A stretch of DNA of 64,000 nt from Odobenus rosmarus divergens (GCF_000321225.1 NW_004450939.1:1888879-1952878); one strand, 5' to 3'; numbered from the stretch's first letter, positions 10,803-22,884 are shown. Made by a program: numbers and translations. The notes: a model not told the origin generated them from the sequence alone.

Positions 10803-11150
10803 AGAAAGAGGATTAATACGGTTGTAATTGATTTAAGTTTAGATGACGTCGTATTGGAGTACTGTAGGCCCCAACTCCAATATGACTGGTGTCTTTGGAA
10901 GAAGGCAGCCGTGGGGAGACAAAGATACACAGGAAGAAGGCCATGTAATGACTGGGGACCAGATGGATGGGAAGGTGGCCAGCAAGCCTAGATGCTAGGA
11001 AGAAGCATGGAAGGACCCCTGTATAAGTTTCAGAGGGAGTCCCAATACCTTGATTTTCAACTTCTAGCATCCAGAACTGAGTCAATAAATTTCTATTAAG
11101 TTATCCAGTTTGTATTACTTTGTTACAACAGCCCTGGGAAATTAATATAG
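10803..11150 (+). mobile_element. MLT1-type MaLR LTR, 3' part, sense
   Basis: Resumes after the SINE with 'ccaatatgactggtgtcttt', 'ggagacaaagatacaca', 'ccagaactgagtcaataaat' and 'acagccctgggaaattaata', the standard MLT1 end with its AATAAA polyadenylation signal. Together with 10503-10592 it makes a near-complete solo LTR of about 440 bases. Confidence 0.85.
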
Positions 11151-11954
11151 ACCCTCCTCATGAAATATTTCTTAATTATAAGTCTGACAGGGTCTTAAGG
11201 AATGTTCCCTTTTATGATGATAAAGTAGTATATTTTAGAGATGGGATGTTATGAGGTTATCTAAGCCAGTTTGGTGGTTTACGTATTGTATTTCCTTCTG
11301 CTGATATCAGTGGCCTTTAATTATTAGAGGTTGGTTGTAGGCTTCCACACAACCTCATGATGTGGTCGTATATTCAAGCAAAGCAAGTGACAAACAAAAC
11401 GTTGCATATTTAAAAGCATATATGGGAGAGCAGGCCCCAAAACAATCATTCATGTTGTTCTTTTAAGCTCCATGAGAGCCTAGCTCTGAGTCTTTAGGCT
11501 TCAGCCTCCTAAGACTGTACCCAGGAGCCCTGAGGTTCAAACTCCTCTGTACATTTTTGAGCAGAAGGCTGAACATCACAGCCTACCGGGTGTGTTAGAT
11601 TCTATACTATGTTCATGCCAGGACTGAGGGGCCTATGCTGTGTTTCTAGTCAATCCACATTTTGTAGACAAAATTCATTCTACCAATTAAAGATTTTAAA
11701 ATCCTTTCTGCCAGTTCATACCCTTTAAGTGTGTATGATAAAATAAAGATACTTAAAGCTTTTGTAGAAGCAGCCTCTGGAATGAGAACTCCTGATAAGA
11801 GTGTTTAAAATGCTAACTAACCACTTTAGCGTACGTAATCCTGATTAAAATATTGTGCATTTTATCAAGTTGCCCATAGGCTGAACTGTTATACCAACCA
11901 TCACACTAACTACACTCAAGTATTTTAAAAATAAATGTTATAGTATATGTGAGT
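11151..11954. other. Unannotated sequence
   Basis: No recognised gene or repeat, apart from weak MIR/L3-like words near 11240-11290 that I could not confirm. Confidence 0.4.
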
Positions 11955-12120
11955 TAATGGTTTCATTTATTCTATAAATATTTATTGAACATTCACTATG
12001 TGCCAGACACTATACTAGAACCTGGAAATACCAAGACACATAAAATATGTTCCTTGCCCTAAGGTTGTTCAAAGTCTAGTGTTGAGAAATATGCATGTTA
12101 AATAGGCAATTACTTGTGTT
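11955..12120 (-). repeat. L2 LINE 3' end, antisense
   Basis: Contains 'aatatttattgaacattcac', 'tatgtgccagacactatact' and 'tgttccttgccctaagg', the reverse complement of the L2 3' end. Confidence 0.8.
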
Positions 12121-12554
12121 CCCATGTGCCTTGGGAGATGGGTAGGTAATGCAAAGCTACATATGGTGCATGTAATAACTCAGATATGTGTCTTTATAGT
12201 ATCTCTATGCAAATGTATTCCCAGGATCATATATTGGCAAACACTTAAATCTTCCAAATCCCTTTGCAACAAATGATTGACCTCCATGGTTTTTGATATT
12301 TAATTGCTGATAGTTTTAAGCTTTCCCCTTGATTTTCTTCTCTACATCTGTGCAAGTTAGGAAAGTCTGGATTCTTCCTCCTTTGTCACTGGTGGAAAAT
12401 TCAAACCACATTAGCTCCTGCCTGCATGTGGGATCCCTCAGCCTGGCTTCAACTCCTAAGCACAGTAAAAACTCCAAACCAGTCTACCTTTCTTGCTCTC
12501 TCAAGTGAGGTCAGACTAGCTTGGGAGACCTGCCTGCTCTCCCGGAGAGCCTCA
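12121..12554. other. Unannotated sequence
   Basis: No recognised feature. Confidence 0.4.
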
Positions 12555-12737
12555 TTATACAAAAACAGAGAGTAGAATGGTGGTTGTCAGGGGTTTGGGA
12601 GATGTTAGTCAAAGGGCGCAACTTTTACTTATAAGACGAATCAGTTCTGGGGATCTAATGTACAGTATGGTGGTTATAGTTAACAATACTGTAGACATAC
12701 TTGAAAGTTGCTAAAAGAGAAAATCTTTAATTGCTCA

Positions 12738-12770
<33 letters not shown>

Positions 12771-12920
12771 GATAATTATGCGAAGTGATGGAGGTGTTAA
12801 CTAACTGTATTTTGGTGTCATTTTGCAATATATAAGTGTATCAAATCAATGTATTGAACATCTTAAACTTACACAATGTTATATGTTAATTACATCTCAA
12901 TAAACCTGGAAGAAAAATAA
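12555..12920 (+). repeat. L1MA-like 3' UTR, sense
   Basis: Blocks 'gaatggtggttgtcagggg', 'tatggtggttatagttaaca', 'cttgaaagttgctaaaagag', 'gcaatatataagtgtatcaa' and 'tatgttaattacatctcaat' are the L1MA-type tail in order. A CA microsatellite has grown inside it where the consensus has 'tcaccacaa'. Confidence 0.85.
12739..12768. repeat. (CA)15 microsatellite in an L1 tail
   Basis: Uninterrupted 15-unit CA repeat, so likely length-polymorphic. Confidence 0.97.
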
Positions 12921-13179
12921 ACACACGTATATAACAAGCAAAGTCAAAATATGCAAAACTACCAGAGTCCTGATTTCTGTAACTGGTCATGATGTCATAG
13001 TTGATATCTTAGCTTTCACCTTCAACTACCCATTTCATGTTTCCCTTCCCCACAGCCAGAACCCCAGCTGCTCTTGGTTCCTTACTTGGTGGAGTGATCC
13101 AATCTTTCTTTCCCAAATGATTTGAATTCTTAATCACTCTGCCTTTTTCTGGTTCTTGTAGTTTTCCATTCCATTCCGT

Positions 13180-13400
13180 GACAGCAAGAAAATGGGGATG
13201 TCATCTACACAGCTGCAGTGAACTGAATTCTACTAACAGCCATAGGAGCTGGGAAGAGGATCTTGAGCTTCAGTTGATATTGTAAACCCCGTCAATACTT
13301 TGATTTCAGTCTAATGACACCCTGAGCAGAGGATTCAGCTAACTTGTATCCATATTTCTGACCCCCACACACAAAAGGAAAGGTTTTTCTGGGTGTGTCT
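13180..13400 (+). mobile_element. MLT1-type LTR fragment, sense
   Basis: Blocks 'agtgaactgaattctactaa', 'agctgggaagaggatcttga', 'tttgatttcagtctaatgac' and 'ctgagcagaggattcagcta' follow the MLT1C/D consensus. The usual AATAAA end is not seen, so the fragment is truncated. Confidence 0.7.
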
Positions 13401-13760
13401 GACCTAATCAGGTGAGCCCTTTGAGAAAATAACTTGAGGTCACAGAAAGGGGAAGCAATAATAGCTGTTCTCTTGTTGACCTGAACAGATAATCTGTGGT
13501 ATGTAGAAAGGGTCCCTGGCAGTGAACTTCCAGAAGCTTCTAGGAGTTAAAGGCCTCTGTTCTACAACCATAAGAACTAAGATTAGTGAATTTGGGAGAT
13601 GAACACAGCTTTCAATGAGGTCCCAACACTGGGGACATCTGGAGCAGAGGATTCGGCTAAGTCATGCCTGAGCCATGGAAACTGACATACTGTATGTGTA
13701 TTGTTGTTTACCAGCTAAGTTCGTGGTTCTTACATAGCATAGAAAATTAATACACATGTT
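13401..13760 (+). mobile_element. Second MLT1-type LTR, sense, in tandem
   Basis: Has 'tctgacctaatcaggtgag', then 'ctggagcagaggattcggct', 'atggaaactgacata' and ends 'aaattaatacaca'. It repeats the 'gcagaggattc(a/g)gctaa' box of the fragment to its left, about 310 bases on, so two related LTR segments lie head to tail. Confidence 0.6.
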
Positions 13761-13829
13761 TATGTGAGCATCTTGGCATTTTAGAAAGATGCCTTGATAG
13801 TGAGGTGAAAAATAATTCAGAGGGATGTG

Positions 13830-14338
13830 TATTAGTTTCCTACACTGCCTTAACACATGATCAGAAGCTTAGTGGCTTGAAACAACACCACTTTATTATC
13901 TTACAGTTCTATAGGCCAGAAGACAGATGTAGGACTCAAAACTTGGCTAAAATCAAAGTGTCGGCATGTTGCATTTCCTTCCGGAAGCTCTAGAGAAAAA
14001 CCTTTTTCCTTGACTTTTCCAGCTTCTGAAGACAATCTGCATTCCTTGGTTTCTGGCCCATTTCTCCATCTTTAAAGACAGCAAAGTTGCATCTCTCTGA
14101 GTCTTCTTCTGTCATTACATCTCTTTCTTTGACTACATCCTGGAAATGTCCTGTTTTTAAGGACTTGTGTGGTTTGATTGGGCATACCTCAAAAACCCAA
14201 GATGATCTCTCATCCCAAGGCCTTTGACCTTAATCACATCTGCAAAGTCCCTTTGCCAAAAAAGGTAACATATCCATAGGTTACAGAGATCAGGTCTCAG
14301 ACATCTTTGCAGAGTTCTGTTCTGCCTACCATGACACA
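13830..14338 (-). mobile_element. MaLR LTR (MLT1/MST group), antisense
   Basis: Starts 'tgtattagtttcctacactg', then 'aacaccactttattatctta', 'aatcaaagtgtcggcatg', 'cttttccagcttctgaagac', 'catctgcaaagtccctttgc' and 'gttctgcctaccatgacac'. It is a near-complete solo LTR of the same group as 7508-7905, facing the MLT1 pieces at 13180-13760. Confidence 0.8.
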
Positions 14339-14379
14339 TGGTTGGAGGCAGGGACTCTAGTTTGGAAATTAATACAGAA

Positions 14380-15060
14380 TCTTGGTAAGAAATGACGACA
14401 ACCCAAAGGAAGTTGTAGTGGCCAAGAAAAGAATAACTTAAAGAAACGCTAGCAAGTAGAATGATAGACCAGACTTGTACATGGAGAGTGAAGGAAAAAG
14501 GAGACATAGAAGACTTGGATATTTAATAACTAGGTGAGAGGCAGCACAATTTATTGAAACAGGCTCTCATGATGAGAAGATGATAGAGGTAGAATATGAA
14601 AATGAGATCAGTGTTTAATAGGCTGAATTTAAGTTTTTGTGGGACATTGAATTATAAATGGGCAGCAGATGTGTCTTCAAAAATAATCACCCTAGACATC
14701 TATTGGTCAAGAAAAGGAAACCAGAGCATGTGAGCTAATTAGAATGTCCTAGAAGACAGAAAGGTGAAAGTGACCAGCAAAAATGAGAGTCAAAGTCGTG
14801 GCGTGAGATTGTAGGTGAAGGTTGGAAAGAGACATCAGCTGGGGACAGAACTCTGGGAATGACTCAATGTACAGGCGATAAAGAAAAGAGAAGCCAGCCA
14901 AGAGGACTGGACTGGAATAGATAAAAATATAAGAGGAGAAACAGCAGAGGGCACAGAGAGTGAAACGAGAGAAATAGATTTTCTAAGGCGGGGTCAGGGG
15001 ACAATACCGCAAAGGGATCAGGTCAGATAAATGGCCAGCACACTTGACATTCAGGAAGGT
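14380..15060 (+). repeat. Old LINE-like 3' region (L2/CR1 group likely)
   Basis: The stretch around 'gaatttaagtttttgtggga', 'cattgaattataaatgggc' and 'ggacagaactctgggaa' follows the same consensus as 1825-3415 (there 'gagtttgaggtgcctgtggg', 'acatccaggtggagatgtcc', 'cagagccctggggga'). A3'-ward 'gatcaggtcagataaatggc' box is also present. Highly diverged. Confidence 0.5.
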
Positions 15061-16265
15061 TTACTTGTTTCAGTGGAGGTATCCATAGTGGTTGCTGGCA
15101 GGGAGGTGGGTTAGGAGAAGGGGTTTTGCTTGAGCCATAGAAGTTTATGTCTCCGCTCCTTAAAAAGTTTTGCCTAACTTTGGTAATCATAATGAAAATT
15201 AGAATTTTCGTCACAATCTTACATATGGACATACACTTTTGGTTTTTCACATTGGCATTCAAAGTAAGTGATGGGAATGTTAACAGAAGGATAAATACAT
15301 AGTAGTAGTACTCAAAAGGGAAAAATACTGAGCCTCTTTTTGGCATCCTTATTGCTATGGCCAAGATGGGTGTTTTAAGTGTAAAAATTTAATTCAAATT
15401 TTGTATCAGTGGGAGTTGCAATTATTTTCTTACACAAAGGGGTTCCTACTTTGAAGAAATAACTTCTAATTACATTCAGTTTAATTTGAATATAAATGGG
15501 TTCCTGGCATTAGGACCCTGCTGAATCTAACACCTGCTGTCTCAAAAGGCTAATCATTTGAAGTTGTTGCAGCTTGAAACAGTCCGTTTTCATAACTCCT
15601 GTTTCTGAAATGACCATTTTGAAGCTCTCATGTTTGAAATACTAGTTTTTCTGAAAAATTAAAAAAAAAGATTTTTAAAGAAGAAATACTACCATCACCA
15701 ACAGAATGGCAAAAAAAAAAAAAAAAGAGCACATTGAAAGATGTTGGTTTCAAAAGTAAAAAAAAAAATTCCTTGGTCTTCTGCTAAATGCCAATGAGGC
15801 GTAGCCCCTGGGCCGATGAGGAAGATAAATTAGGTTTAACATTCTCCCTAGTTACTAAGAAGGTTATTATATCTGGAAACACATTCTAGTCTCATATAAG
15901 GAAAGCATATCCTTCCTGTTAAGATAAGGTTGACGCTATGGTTTGTGAATCAACAACCCTGGCGTTGTTGGATTGAGAGCTGTTGATTCCTTCCAAAGCC
16001 TGGTTTAAGTCCCAAGAGTCACCTGATTAACAATGAGTGGTTTTGTTGAGCCATCTAAGAAGGATGGCATCAGGCCCCAGTTAGAATCTTTCTGATTCTA
16101 AAACTCTCTTTTCGTAGGAAAGGGTGGGTCTTAACATCCAGCTACAAAATAATATATGAAAGTTACTTGTTCTCAGGTTGTGAGAATTGTGACTTTACCC
16201 CTCTGAGAAGTTTTCCATTTGGTAGTAATTTTCTTCTTTTGGTATGAAATCCACGTTATTATCGT
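15061..16265. other. Unannotated AT-rich sequence
   Basis: Has A-runs at 15661-15669 and 15709-15725. The minus-strand open frame at 15023-15364 (113 codons) overlaps the end of the old repeat and shows no family features. Confidence 0.4.
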
Positions 16266-16267
16266 AT

Positions 16268-16365
16268 TTGTTATTTACATAGAATTTGTTCTGTGTCAGC
16301 CGTTGTTCCAAATGCTTTACATATATTCATTTATTTGCTCATTATGGAAAATGGTAGTGCACTTG
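16268..16365 (-). repeat. MIR fragment, antisense
   Basis: 'ctgtgtcagccgttgttcca', 'aatgctttacatatattcat' is the reverse of the MIR 3' part. Confidence 0.6.
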
Positions 16366-18385
16366 GACAGAAATATGTCATGTTTCAGAGACAAGTAAAT
16401 GTCCACATATAAATCACAACAGCATAATTATTATCTTTTCAGTTCATGTATAATTGCTGACTTCTTATATTGCTCTTGGAGTTAGTGGGGGATTGAGGAT
16501 GATAATACAGTGAGAGGCAATGAACAAAGGTAAGAGAATAAATGGGTTAACATTAGATTAGTTTCATTTAATTATGTTCATTAATATAAACTATTATAGC
16601 CCTAAGGACTTTTTTTTATGTTGTCAAAGAAGAAAAATGATTTTGACATTCAGTTGACTGACAGCCATTTCTCTCTGTATTGATAATTTTAGTTGGATTT
16701 GGATGATCCTAAATGGTTCTTACCTTTGGGCAGGGCTTATCTAGCTTCTTAAATAAGGGCCGCTTCCTTACAGATTAACTTGTTCCCAAATCTGATGAAT
16801 AAGAACCTTATTATCTTAAAATGCATTTAGTATTTTATCAATTAAAACAGAGTATAACTGCTATGGCATAAGATTAACAAATTCTTCAGTCCATACAGTG
16901 TAAACCACTGATTTCTTCTTCCTTCTTTGATTGTATAATATCATCTAGACTTTTTAAAACACATAAATGCAAACAAGAATGAGAGATACGATTAGAAGTC
17001 AGATGTAGATTCAATCCCCACCCCTTTACACTGTTTCTTTGCCAGTTGGGAATAAAAGAAGGCCACGTGAATGAGAACATGCAGAGGCTATTTATTCAGA
17101 GTTTGCCACAGCAAGGGAATCAGCCACTATCACTTGCATTTGGCAGAGACTCAAAGGCAGGTAAGGAAGTGGGAAGACTTTATAGTGGAAACATGGTAAG
17201 GCTTTAGGCACATCTGATTGAAGAAGACAGGGCAGAGAGAAGCTGGCAGTCAATGACCAAGTCATGACCGTTGTGAGCTGGTTGCTGCAGAGGCTGTGGC
17301 CCCCGTCCCTTTGTACATTCAGTCTTTTACTGGAATCTTAAGGTGGCGGCGACAAAGACTCATTTATATCTATCAGACCCTTAGGCACAAGTCTAGGCCT
17401 CGAGGGCTTTCAGGGGTCTGTGAACATACCTTGAACTGGAAAAGAAATGTTGGATGCAAGGCATAAAGAGAAAATCTAAAGAAACAAAATAATGTTTAAC
17501 GAAGTGTCCACAAAACAGAATACTCTGTCATCTTCATAATTTGAGAAGAGTTTGTGGGCTAATTTTTCTTCAATTGGCAACAGTTGCAGAGAAATAATAG
17601 TCAATTATAATTAAGTGGTGGGCTCACAGGCAAATAATTTTAAAAGCAAATTCATGATACTACTTGCAAAACTTTTAAAGCACATCTAATGTAGTTCACG
17701 GGGGCCTGTGATGGATTTGATAGAATGTGGGGTGAAGCCTCCCACTGCCACAGTGCCCTCTGCCTGTGGGAGGAGTCCACCAGCTCCAGCTCTTGGCCTC
17801 AGTGGGACCCTCCAATGGTGGTTCAGTTGACAATAAGGATAATGGTGAAGGTACACTTTCATGTTGCCCAGACTCATTCACTTAACTCTAGTTAAACTAA
17901 AAATTCTGCTATCATTCAAGCATCATTATAATTTAGATTGTGGAGGAGGAGACTTTTGGGATGCTTTGGATGCATCAGAGTGGCAAAGACATATTGTGCA
18001 GTAAATTAACCTCACAGAAAGATGAAAGAAAACTACCCAGCAGCACAAACTTGACTTATGTTTATTTTTGTATTTGTGCTTTTGTCATCATTTGGTTTTC
18101 TTTTCCCCAGCCCACTGCCGTATGCTGTTGGGACTCAGCTGTAATTATCGTACCCATAGACGAAAGACGAAACACAAAGTGAAATAAAGCAAACAGAAAC
18201 TTCACCACCACAGTTCCGGACCCTGCTCTACAGAAAGTGTCTGCAGTTAGCATGAGACAGAACAAGTTATTTTACGTGGACAAAGAATATTGAAAGCGTT
18301 TCATGCAAACTTACAGGTATGGCCACAACCAACCCATGACTCAAGACATCTGACCCTGTATTGAAACCCATAGAGATTTAAAAAA
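16366..18385. other. Unannotated sequence
   Basis: The part 17085-17440 has a richer GC content and a 'gaggctatttattcagagtt' start reminiscent of an old interspersed element, but I could not place it. The GC-richer block at 17695-17875 holds overlapping short minus-strand frames of 61-63 codons that I do not believe. An acceptor-like tract ends at about 18109 but has no convincing partner. Confidence 0.35.
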
Positions 18386-18387
18386 AA

Positions 18388-18480
18388 ATTCTACTTACCA
18401 CAGCTGTACATTAGAAATAGCTGGGGTACTTAAAATAAATTCAACCCCCAGCTCTAGGGTGATCAAATAAATCAGAAATT
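18388..18480 (+). mobile_element. MER5A-type MITE, left part, sense
   Basis: Blocks 'gctgtacattagaaatagct', 'ggggtacttaaaat' match MER5A. It is cut by a SINE at 18481 and resumes at 18659. Confidence 0.65.
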
Positions 18481-18658
18481 TTTTTTAAAGATTTGATTTA
18501 TTTATTAGACAGAGAGAGAGAGCATGCACTAGTGAGGGATGAGCAGAGGGAGAGGGAGACGCAGACTCCCTGCTGAGCAGGGAGCCCGATGTGAGGCTCA
18601 ATCCTGGGACTCCAGGATCATGACCTGAGCGGAACTGACTGAGCCACCTAGGCACCCC
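18481..18658 (-). mobile_element. CAN SINE, antisense, inside a MER5A
   Basis: T-rich start, GA-rich body, 'tccctgctgagcagggagc', 'atcatgacctgagc' and head 'tgagccacctaggcacccc'. Flanked by a perfect 13-bp TSD, taaatcagaaatt, at 18468-18480 and 18659-18671. Confidence 0.96.
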
Positions 18659-18790
18659 TAAATCAGAAATTCTGAGGGTAGGACTCAGACATTGGTATTT
18701 TTGCACCACTGTTTTCCACCTCACCTCTGCTCAGATGGTAAGTGATTCTAACTTAGAGTCAGACTGAAAGCCACTGAATCAGGCTCTATG
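18659..18790 (+). mobile_element. MER5A-type MITE, right part, sense
   Basis: Resumes with 'aaattctgagggtaggactc', 'agacattggtattttt' and ends near 'actgaaagccactgaat'. With 18388-18480 it forms one element split by the SINE. Confidence 0.65.
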
Positions 18791-19435
18791 TCTGAGATCA
18801 CCACCTAGCTGTGTGTATTATCCATGTGTCTTCTCATTTGGGATAGTTTTGTTGATGAGTAATAAAATTAGTAGCCATTCTCTTGTGGAATAGTTATTAA
18901 ATATAAACTATCCAGTTGATTTCCAAACTAAGCAACTCAGAGCTGCAGAAGTTAAGCACTACGAAGTGAAATTTCAGAGCCTTTTTTTTTTCTTTTTCTC
19001 TTCTATATTGTTACAAGAGACTCCTAGTAGTTGAATTTAATTATTCTGACTGAAGAGATAAATTGGTCGAGCAGAAGAAATTCTTTCATATTTTCAGTAA
19101 AGTGATCGATGTGGTGTTTTCGCAGATCTACTCTGCTCAAAGTAAGCCAGTAAGGTTACTTAGCAAATAGATTAGTAGGTGGTAATTTACAACTATGCAA
19201 AGATCCAATTTGGAAGCCAATTATCAGGAATTCCATTTTTCTTAAGTTTTGATGACAAATAATAATGCATGTTTAATGTTCCACTTTTCACTTACTTATT
19301 TCATATCCAGAGAAACTTTACCAAAATTTGTTGTCTGATAAACAGAGAGTGATTGTATTAAACTTTGGCTAAATACTGTCAGTGACTGTTACAAAGAAAG
19401 GAAAGCCCCACCTTAAAGAAAATTGTAAAGCAAAA
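18791..19435. other. Unannotated AT-rich sequence
   Basis: Nothing recognised beyond short T-runs. Confidence 0.4.
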
Positions 19436-19439
19436 CTTT

Positions 19440-20395
19440 ATGCTACCTCCCTAAAGAAGATATACAGAGGGCAAATAAGCATATGAACATTTTCCACCTC
19501 ATATGTCATCAGGGAGATACAAATTAAAGCAACAAAGAGTTGCAGGTACACACCTATTAGAATGGCCAATGTCTAAAACACTGTCAACACCAAATATTGG
19601 TGAGAATGTGAGCAGTAGGAACTGGCAAACATTGCTGCTGGGAATGCAAAACAGTGCAGCCACTTTGAAAGGAAGTTTGATGATTTCTCACAAAACGAAA
19701 CACTCTTACCATACGACCTAACAATTGTGCTCCTTTATATTGACCCAAAGGAGTTGAAAACTTATGTCCATACAAAAACCTGCAGAAGCATATTTATAGC
19801 ACCTTTATTCATAATTACCAATGCTTGGAAGCCACCAAGATGTCCTTCAGTGGGTGAAGGATTAAGGACACTGGTACATCTAGATAATGGAATATTATGC
19901 AGTGTAAGCCATGCAAATATATGGAGTAATCTTATAGGCATATTATTAAGGGAAAGAAGCCAATCTGAAAAGGCTACAGACCATATGATTACAACTATAT
20001 GACATTCTGGAAAAGGCAAAACTATGGAGATGATAAATAGGTCAGTGGTTGCTAGGGATGGAGGAGGGAAGGGATGAACAGGCAGAGCACAGGGGATTTT
20101 TAGAGCAGTGAAAATATTCTGTAGGATATTATAATGATGGATATATGTCATTGTACACTTGTCCAAAGCCATAGAATGTACACCACCACAATGAACCTTA
20201 AGGTAAACTGTGGATGTTGGGTGATTATAATATGTTGAGGTAGGCTCATTGTTGATAACAAATGTGCCATTATGGTGAAAGATATTGATAATGGAGGAAT
20301 CTCTGCATGCATAGGGACAGGGAATATATGGGAAATCTGTACTTTTCTCTCAAGTTTCAAGTGAGTCTAAGACTTCTCTAAAAAAATAAAGCCTT
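19440..20395 (+). repeat. L1M 3' region (L1MC/L1MD-like), sense
   Basis: About 950 bases follow the L1M 3' order: 'gaagatatacagagggcaaa', 'catatgtcatcagggagata', 'acacctattagaatggcc', 'gctgggaatgcaaaacagtg', 'cccaaaggagttgaaaactt', 'accaagatgtccttcagtgg', 'gaaaaggcaaaactatggag' and the ending 'tctctaaaaaaataaagcc'. Short overlapping frames on both strands in this interval are shadows of this dead element. Confidence 0.85.
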
Positions 20396-21339
20396 AAAAA
20401 AACTTATGCTAATTGTGGAACAGACAAGAAGGCTGCTATCTTCTAGCACTTCTTCAAGTTTTTTTTTTAAATCAGAAAAGTTGAATCCATTTTAATGTAC
20501 CTAAAATCTCAGCAAATGCAAACACTTTTACTAGTTTGAAAAATGGGCTTATTCCACTGTTGGCTGTAACATTGTTAGCAGCAAATGAAAAAGATTAGAC
20601 CTTAAAATGCAGGGATAAAGCCTTCTTTTAAATTATTTCTTGTGCAATTCTACCTCCTATCTCTGAGATTACAATTTAAAGCAATGAAAGAATGTATCTA
20701 ATTTGTAAAAGTTCAATTCACATATACTTGCTTAGGAGCATGCAAGTTCACTGAAAGTGAAGTATGCCTATAGACCTGGGCTAAAATCTTGTGCTTGCTA
20801 AAGCTGAAAGGGGCTATCTGCTTTTTAGGATAGAAAAGAAACTTATAGGCAAGAAATTTTTTCCACTTGGACAATGCACACTTTTCCCCCCTTTTTTTCT
20901 TTTATCACCTGAGGGGCCTTGACATCATCAAGGTATGTATTTGATCAAAACCTCTACTATGAGAGCCTTTGTTCTAAGCTAAAGTACTTTTTTCCTTCTT
21001 TCTCTCTCTTTTTTTTTTTTTTTAAAGAAAATGTCCGAAGAGTCTGTATCTCAAAGTAAAAAATAAAGTTGCTAAACTATTTCAGGTTACATGTCAGCTT
21101 GGGCTATGAACTAAAAATAAAATAATGATGGGTATCATGACTTCTCTGAAAGAATAAAGATGAAAACTGAAAGCAGAATGAAAACTGGGTGAGCATTAAT
21201 GTCATAAAAGGGACATAAAGAATTGAGTAGGCCTGAAACACAGAAGGCAAGTGCTTTGCAATCTTAACAAAAGCAGTTGAGTTGCAAGAAGGGTCTGCTG
21301 AATGGGATGGGGTTATACACTGAACCCGACTCTCATAGA
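20396..21339. other. Unannotated sequence
   Basis: Poly-pyrimidine/T-run at 20995-21023. No gene or repeat family recognised. Confidence 0.4.
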
Positions 21340-21465
21340 CAGGACTGGCTATATAATTTACAGGGTCCACTGCAAAATGAAAATGTGGGTCCTCATGTTG
21401 AAACATTATTACAATTCTAAGCTGGTGACAGGAGAGCATAAAACTAAGTGCAAAGGTGTTTTTTG
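21340..21465. repeat. Fragment of an unnamed dispersed repeat
   Basis: 'ctggctatataatttacagg', 'gtccactgcaaaatgaaaat' and 'gctggtgacaggagagcata' recall a common mammalian interspersed element (gggcccagtgcaaaatgaaa). I cannot name its family or orientation. Confidence 0.35.
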
Positions 21466-21689
21466 TGTGGGTCACAGGTTACAGGTTGGTGAAGCCAACT
21501 CTGCTCACCAAAGGGCTATGCATAAAGAGTTTTGGTTGAATTGGAGAGTTTTGGTTGCAGAATAAGAAAAATTATTGGGGAACAAATATCTAATTTTGGT
21601 GACCTTTGAATCTTGAGGGTTTTTGCAGAGTAGGTTTATAACAATCTATCTCCTAGGTTGTAGATACTATCGAGAGTTCGGTGGTGTAA

Positions 21690-21845
21690 GGCAAGGACAG
21701 AAAGTAGGGTTTAGGTGGATGAAGCTGAGGTTAATGGGACTGTGGGATGGATTGCAGTGGATGAAAGACTGAAGACAGAATAGATAAAAAGGCTATTTCA
21801 ATCGTCAAGGAATAAGGTGAGAAAGATTTGAACCTGTACCCCGTC
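21690..21845 (+). repeat. Old LINE-like 3' region, short copy
   Basis: 'gactgaagacagaatagata', 'ggctatttcaatcgtcaag', 'gtgagaaagatttgaacc' matches the 'ggaggctattgcaatagtcc ... aggcctgaacc' box of the element seen at 1825-3415. Confidence 0.45.
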
Positions 21846-21864
21846 AGAGAAAACAAAAGTTATA

Positions 21865-22475
21865 CATATGATTTGGAGGAACTGGGACTGTCCTAGATTG
21901 CTGTTGAGAACATAAAGTGACACAGCTGCATTTCCACGATATTAAACACTAAGTTACCACATGACTCAACAAGTCCCCTCCTAGGAGTAGGCCCAAGAGG
22001 AATGAAACATCTGTTTATACCAAATCCTGTATACGAATGTTCGTAGCAGCATTATTCATAATAGCCAGAAAGTGGCAACAACCCAAATGTCCATCAACCG
22101 TTGAATGACAATGCAAAATGCGGTATATCCATACAATGGCATATCATTCAGTACAAAAAGAAGGGAAGTGCTCATGCTGATGTGCCAGATGAACTTTGGA
22201 AACATTCTAAGTGACAGAAACCAGACACAAAAGGCCATGATCCCATTTGTATGAAATGTCCAGAAGAAGCAAACACATAGGGACAGAAAGTAAATTAGTG
22301 TTTGCCAGGAGCTACGAGGAGCCAGGAATGCGGAGTGACCACCAATGGATATGGGGTTTCTATTTGTGGTGATCTAATTGTGTGAAGTGAGATAGTGGTG
22401 AATAAACCGAATTGTTGACTTTAAAGGGTGACTTCTGTAGTATGTGAATCATATCTCAATAAAGCTGTTATTAAA
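21865..22475 (+). repeat. L1M 3' end (L1ME/L1MB-like), sense
   Basis: Blocks 'gtacgaatgttcgtagcagc'-like text near 22030, 'cattattcataatagccaga', 'caacccaaatgtccatcaac', 'ccagaagaagcaaacacata' and 'catatctcaataaagctgtt' give the L1M order, ending in an A-run at about 22475. Confidence 0.85.
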
Positions 22476-22590
22476 AAAAAGTAACACGTAAGTAAAAAAT
22501 GACCAAATTGTACACTTTAAAAATGTATAATGTATCACACATCCATTATACCTCAACAAAACTGCTAAAGAAAAACCTTAAAAAGATAAT
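22476..22590 (+). repeat. Second L1M tail, directly abutting
   Basis: 'aaattgtacactttaaaaat', 'ccattatacctcaacaaaac' then 'tgctaaag' and A-rich end. It is a separate short L1 tail after the A-run of the previous one. Confidence 0.65.
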
Positions 22591-22880
22591 GCCTATACAG
22601 ATGAAAAATGAAAAAATTAAATTTTGAAATACAAAATATTTTTAACTATTTATAAATATGAACATTTCTATATGGATTTTGAGAGAATTTAGAATGATAC
22701 AAAATTGAGATTAATACCTAAAAGATTCTCTTTTTTTCCACTATATACTTGTTTTATTTGATAATGTGAAATCCTGAGTGGGTTCTGGTCTAGGTAATAA
22801 GGAATAAACTTGACATAGGTTGCTATGTGAACAGAGGAAAAAGTCACTATTAGCAGATTTAGGAGAAGTTCTTTTAAAAT
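22591..22880. other. Unannotated AT-rich sequence
   Basis: Nothing recognised. Confidence 0.4.
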
Positions 22881-22884
22881 TGTA

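Noticed and set aside
19503..20360. Several frames on both strands
   Set aside because: All lie within an L1M 3' region and are relics or shadows of it.
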